Shown here piece after piece: positions 6,248-8,172 of a stretch of 8,172 nucleotides of DNA (the first letter of the stretch is position 1; every line of letters starts with the position of its first letter). The stretch comes from an uncultured Faecalibacterium sp. (GTDB lineage Bacteria; Bacillota; Clostridia; Oscillospirales; Ruminococcaceae). Made by a program: the position numbers and the translations under genes. The stretch is taken from positions 1 to 8,172 of the forward strand of contig CAKTCK010000065.1 in assembly GCA_934539245.1 (NCBI GenBank), read 5' to 3'. The notes beneath the pieces were generated by a model. It did no database searches. It had not been told where the DNA came from and saw nothing but the letters and a program-made list of their open reading frames with translations.

Positions 6248-7117
6248 TTAGACCTGCTTTTTCCCACTGAACACCGGGAAAAAGCTGAATTCTCCGTAGT
6301 CGGCAATGTGCTCCATCTGCATAAGCGCAGCCATATCTTCCGGCGTGAGGACAAAATCCACGGTGGCATTCTCTGCCATGTGCTGTGGGGCTGCCGTTTT
6401 GGGCAATGCCACTGTGCCAAGCTGAAGAACATAGCGGACACACAACTGTGCCGCAGATACGCCGTATTTCTTTGCCATCTGTGTGATCACAGGGTTCTTG
6501 AGTGCCTCGCCGTGGGCAATGGGCGAATAGGCTTCCACCTGAATGTGCTGCTCCTTACAGAAATTCAGCAGGTCCTGATCGGTGTTGCTGATGTGGAGCA
6601 GGATCTGGTTCACCATGGGCTTTACCCGGCAATCGGACAGCAGGTTCTCCAAGTCATCCTTCAGAAAATTTGATACCCCGATGACTCGCACTTTGCCCGC
6701 CGTCTGCGCATCCTCCAGCGCACGCCAGACGGCTTTGTTCTCTGCAAAGTAGCGCTTGGTGTCCCGGAATTCGTTCCACGGCTGGGGTGCATGGATGATC
6801 ATCTGGTCCAGATAGTCCAGCCCCATTTTTTCCAGCGTTTCCTCAATGGAGGCGGCGGCTGCCTCATAGGTTTTCAGTTCTGCGGCCACCTTGCTTGCAA
6901 CGAACAGCTCCTCACGGGGAACGCCGCAGCTTCGGATGCCCTCGCCAACGCCCTGCTCATTTTTGTAGGCCTGTGCGGTATCAATAAGGCGGTACCCCAG
7001 CGCAACAGCGGTGCGGACTGCCTGCGCCGCCTTGTCGTTGTCAATGCACCATGTACCAAGCCCCAGTTTGGGGATCGTTACGCCATTTTCCAGTTTGTAG
7101 GTTTCCTGTAAGATCAT
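6248..7117 (-). CDS. Aldo/keto reductase (second copy)
   Basis: This 289-residue aldo/keto reductase is the first gene of an operon with the CMD-cupin gene. The tetrad is D46 and Y51 (LIDTAQAYKNE), K76 (ASKVA) and H109 (MIIHAP). The C-terminal cofactor loop reads LPKTAAPQHMAEN: K240 is kept, but the usual S is T241 and the arginine that holds the NADPH phosphate is H246. Cofactor choice may therefore be less strict than in the first copy. It is clearly a diverged paralog of the reductase at 478-1338, not a recent duplicate. The start ATG 7117 has GGAGGG 7 bases upstream. Expression is predicted to be activated by a MerR protein at the 19-bp-spacer promoter 7191-7221. A role in reducing reactive aldehydes is inferred from regulator and partners. 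Confidence 0.92.
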   Translation of the reverse strand: MILQETYKLENGVTIPKLGLGTWCIDNDKAAQAVRTAVALGYRLIDTAQAYKNEQGVGEGIRSCGVPREELFVASKVAAELKTYEAAAASIEETLEKMGLDYLDQMIIHAPQPWNEFRDTKRYFAENKAVWRALEDAQTAGKVRVIGVSNFLKDDLENLLSDCRVKPMVNQILLHISNTDQDLLNFCKEQHIQVEAYSPIAHGEALKNPVITQMAKKYGVSAAQLCVRYVLQLGTVALPKTAAPQHMAENATVDFVLTPEDMAALMQMEHIADYGEFSFFPVFSGKKQV

Positions 7118-7142
7118 CTGATTTCCCTCCGTTTATACATTC

Positions 7143-7171
7143 TTGACAGCGGAGCGTATCCGCATTATGAT
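7143..7171 (+). promoter_or_regulatory. Promoter of the second merR gene
   Basis: -35 TTGACA (7143-7148) and -10 TATGAT (7166-7171), spacer 17 bp, form a near-consensus sigma-A promoter. The spacer holds GCGGA-N5-TCCGC (7149-7163), a possible operator. Transcription should start near 7178 and run rightward through the MerR operator. Confidence 0.8.
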
Positions 7172-7190
7172 GTAGTTGAAGTTTGGTCTT

Positions 7191-7221
7191 ATCATACAAC
7201 TTGGAGTGCACTTTAAGTCAA
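7191..7221 (-). promoter_or_regulatory. MerR-type promoter of the reductase/CMD-cupin operon
   Basis: On the minus strand -35 TTGACT (7216-7221) and -10 TATGAT (7191-7196) are 19 bp apart, as at 5351-5381. Transcription would begin near 7184 and cross the second merR promoter, giving a leader of about 67 bases. Confidence 0.85.
7199..7218. promoter_or_regulatory. MerR (NmlR/AdhR-type) operator, imperfect dyad
   Basis: ACTTGGAGT (7199-7207), GC, ACTTTAAGT (7210-7218). The left arm is identical to the operator at 5359-5378; the right arm differs by two bases. It fills the 19-bp spacer of the reductase promoter. It also lies about 20-40 bases downstream of the second merR start point. Confidence 0.8.
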
Positions 7222-7252
7222 GGGCTTTTTGAAAAAATTCGGAGGGTTTCAG

Positions 7253-7720
7253 ATGATCTATACCGTAGGCGAAATGGCACAAAAGCTGGGCGTACCCGCC
7301 TCCACGCTACGCTACTATGACAAAGAGGGCTTGCTGCCCTTTGTGGAACGCTCCTCCGGCGGCATCCGGATGTTCCGAGAAAGCGACTTCGAGTGGCTGC
7401 AGGTCATCCGCTGCATGAAAAAAGCCGGAATGCCCATCAAAGACATCCGGCAGTATATCGAGCTTGCCATGCAGGGAGATGATACCATCGACACCCGGCT
7501 GGAGATGTTCCGGCATCAGCGAGAGGTGCTCACCCAGCAGATCCAGCAGCTGCAGCACACGCTGGAGACCGTGGAGTATAAATGCTGGTTCTATGAGACC
7601 GCCAAAGCTGCAGGGGCAGTGGATGCCCCCGGTGCAATGACCGATGCGGATGTGCCGGAGCAGTTCCGTGCCATCCGGCAGGAACTGCGGGGACAGAAGA
7701 TACCGGATAGCAAAAAATAA
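7253..7720 (+). CDS. MerR-family regulator, NmlR/AdhR-like (second copy)
   Basis: This 155-residue MerR regulator has the winged helix-turn-helix in MIYTVGEMAQKLGVPASTLR, the wing ending SSGGIRMF, and a dimer helix at about 80-108. C54, in RCMKKAGMP, aligns with the sensing cysteine of NmlR; a second cysteine, C111, sits in the tail motif YKCWFYETA, which the first copy lacks. It is 26 residues longer than that copy. I chose ATG 7253 because GGAGGG lies 5 bases before it; an upstream TTG (7229) would add eight residues and has no such site. The gene is divergent from the reductase/CMD-cupin operon, whose 19-bp promoter is its likely target. Operator position suggests it also blocks its own transcription as a roadblock. 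Inducer inferred to be an aldehyde or other electrophile. Confidence 0.92.
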   Translation: MIYTVGEMAQKLGVPASTLRYYDKEGLLPFVERSSGGIRMFRESDFEWLQVIRCMKKAGMPIKDIRQYIELAMQGDDTIDTRLEMFRHQREVLTQQIQQLQHTLETVEYKCWFYETAKAAGAVDAPGAMTDADVPEQFRAIRQELRGQKIPDSKK

Positions 7721-7756
7721 GAAATGCCGTTCCAAAAGCAACTGGAACGGCATTTC
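7721..7756. terminator. Shared hairpin terminator between convergent genes
   Basis: GAAATGCCGTTCC (7721-7733) and GGAACGGCATTTC (7744-7756) form a perfect 13-bp stem starting one base after the merR stop. On the minus strand it is followed by TTATTTTTT, a good T-run for the small gene. On the plus strand only CCCTTAATCTTCT follows, which is weaker. Confidence 0.8.
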
Positions 7757-7758
7757 CC

Positions 7759-8010
7759 TTAATCTTCTAACCCATGGCTTCCGGTCACATTCCTCAAATA
7801 TTCCACTGGGTCACCATTCAGAATCAAATCGGCATAGCTCAGTGGGTCATTGTAGATAAGGTAGTCCAGTTCTGTCTGCTGCACCATGGTAACATCCAGC
7901 GCATCCTCGACCCCGGTGCAGTCAATGGAGATTTTTCTGCCATCTCGGAGCAACAGTTCTACACACCCGGTGTCCATGTTGAACTTGCAGGCTCTTTCAT
8001 CATACTTCAT
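7759..8010 (-). CDS. Small conserved protein, DUF6061-like
   Basis: This is an 83-residue acidic protein without signal peptide or membrane segment. The beginning CKFNMDTGCVELLLRDGRKI and the middle ELDYLIYNDPLSYADLIL resemble, from memory, the uncharacterised DUF6061 family of Clostridia; this was not searched. It has cysteines at 8, 16 and 31, but no metal motif is evident. I chose the ATG at 8008-8010 because GGAGG lies 8 bases upstream; an in-frame ATG at 8025 directly touches that site and has no room for a ribosome. It ends 2 bases before a shared hairpin terminator and converges on the second merR gene. No convincing promoter is seen in the 103 bases upstream. Function unknown; no link to the redox genes is claimed. 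Confidence 0.75.
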   Translation of the reverse strand: MKYDERACKFNMDTGCVELLLRDGRKISIDCTGVEDALDVTMVQQTELDYLIYNDPLSYADLILNGDPVEYLRNVTGSHGLED

Positions 8011-8113
8011 AATAGCATCCTCCAAATCTTGTTAATTGGCTTACGGTCTATGAACAAGGTATCGGAGTTTTGCGCCGTCCACGGGAGCCTTCATTCTCAA
8101 ACCCGAAGAAAAC

Positions 8114-8159
8114 GAAAAATCCGAACCCTTCTCCAATCGGAAATAGGTTCGGATTTTTC
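8114..8159. terminator. Bidirectional terminator at the right end
   Basis: GAAAAATCCGAACC (8114-8127) and GGTTCGGATTTTTC (8146-8159) form a perfect 14-bp stem with an 18-base loop. T-rich runs follow on both strands (TTTTTCTTGTTT rightward, TTTTTCGTTTTCTTC leftward). It separates the small gene from whatever lies to the right, so that gene must start its transcript between here and 8030. Confidence 0.8.
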
Positions 8160-8172
8160 TTGTTTGGTGGGC

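Noticed and set aside
5438..6673. 411-codon open frame on the plus strand
   Set aside because: It spans the antisense of two well-supported genes and their gap, with low-complexity His/Cys/Leu-rich composition and no domain.
1..8172. CRISPR arrays, tRNA, rRNA, complete insertion sequences
   Set aside because: No regularly spaced repeats, no cloverleaf or rRNA-like segment, and no transposase reading frame were found on either strand.

Overview
The window suggests a Gram-positive gut anaerobe of the Clostridia, probably Oscillospiraceae close to Faecalibacterium, Gemmiger or Subdoligranulum. The reasons are the GC-rich coding sequence, strong AGGAGG-type ribosome binding sites, sigma-A promoters of the TTGACA/TATAAT type, and a protein set (MerR/NmlR regulators, aldo/keto reductases, a CMD-cupin fusion, a small DUF6061-like protein) common in that group. 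The assignment is inferred from sequence style; no database search was possible.

Layout. Bases 1-477 hold no intact gene. They contain a partial reading frame that looks like the tail of a small protein encoded by an integrative element, a run of short hairpins, two rho-independent terminators reading rightward, and an isolated 10-bp inverted repeat. This looks like the edge or remnant of a mobile element. Bases 478-2708 (minus strand) form a two-gene operon, a MATE efflux transporter followed by an aldo/keto reductase with a 4-nt start/stop overlap. It is divergent from a LysR-type regulator (2843-3706, plus strand). The 134-bp gap between them carries two good promoters and a 9-bp-arm dyad that is a likely LysR operator. 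A bidirectional terminator follows lysR. Bases 3833-5325 (minus) form a three-gene operon of a MerR regulator, a flavodoxin and a sugar O-acetyltransferase. Bases 5465-7117 (minus) form a two-gene operon of a second aldo/keto reductase and a carboxymuconolactone decarboxylase-cupin fusion, ending in a terminator only about 10 bp from the -35 box of the MerR operon. A second MerR regulator (7253-7720, plus) is divergent from it, and a small DUF6061-like gene (7759-8010, minus) converges on that regulator across a shared hairpin. A strong bidirectional terminator closes the window.

How it fits together. Both MerR proteins look like the NmlR/AdhR branch, which senses reactive carbonyls or electrophiles through a conserved cysteine (C52 and C54 here). 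Two promoters, that of the merR-flavodoxin-acetyltransferase operon and that of the reductase/CMD-cupin operon, have the MerR-type 19-bp spacer between TTGACT and the -10 box. Each has an ACTTGGAGT-NN-ACTxxAAGT dyad in the same register. I infer a redox/carbonyl-stress island of two NADPH-type reductases, a flavodoxin, a CMD-cupin enzyme, an acetyltransferase and an efflux pump under three local regulators. The shared operators suggest cross-regulation by the two MerR proteins. The promoter of the second merR gene faces the reductase promoter, so the two units may interfere with each other's transcription.
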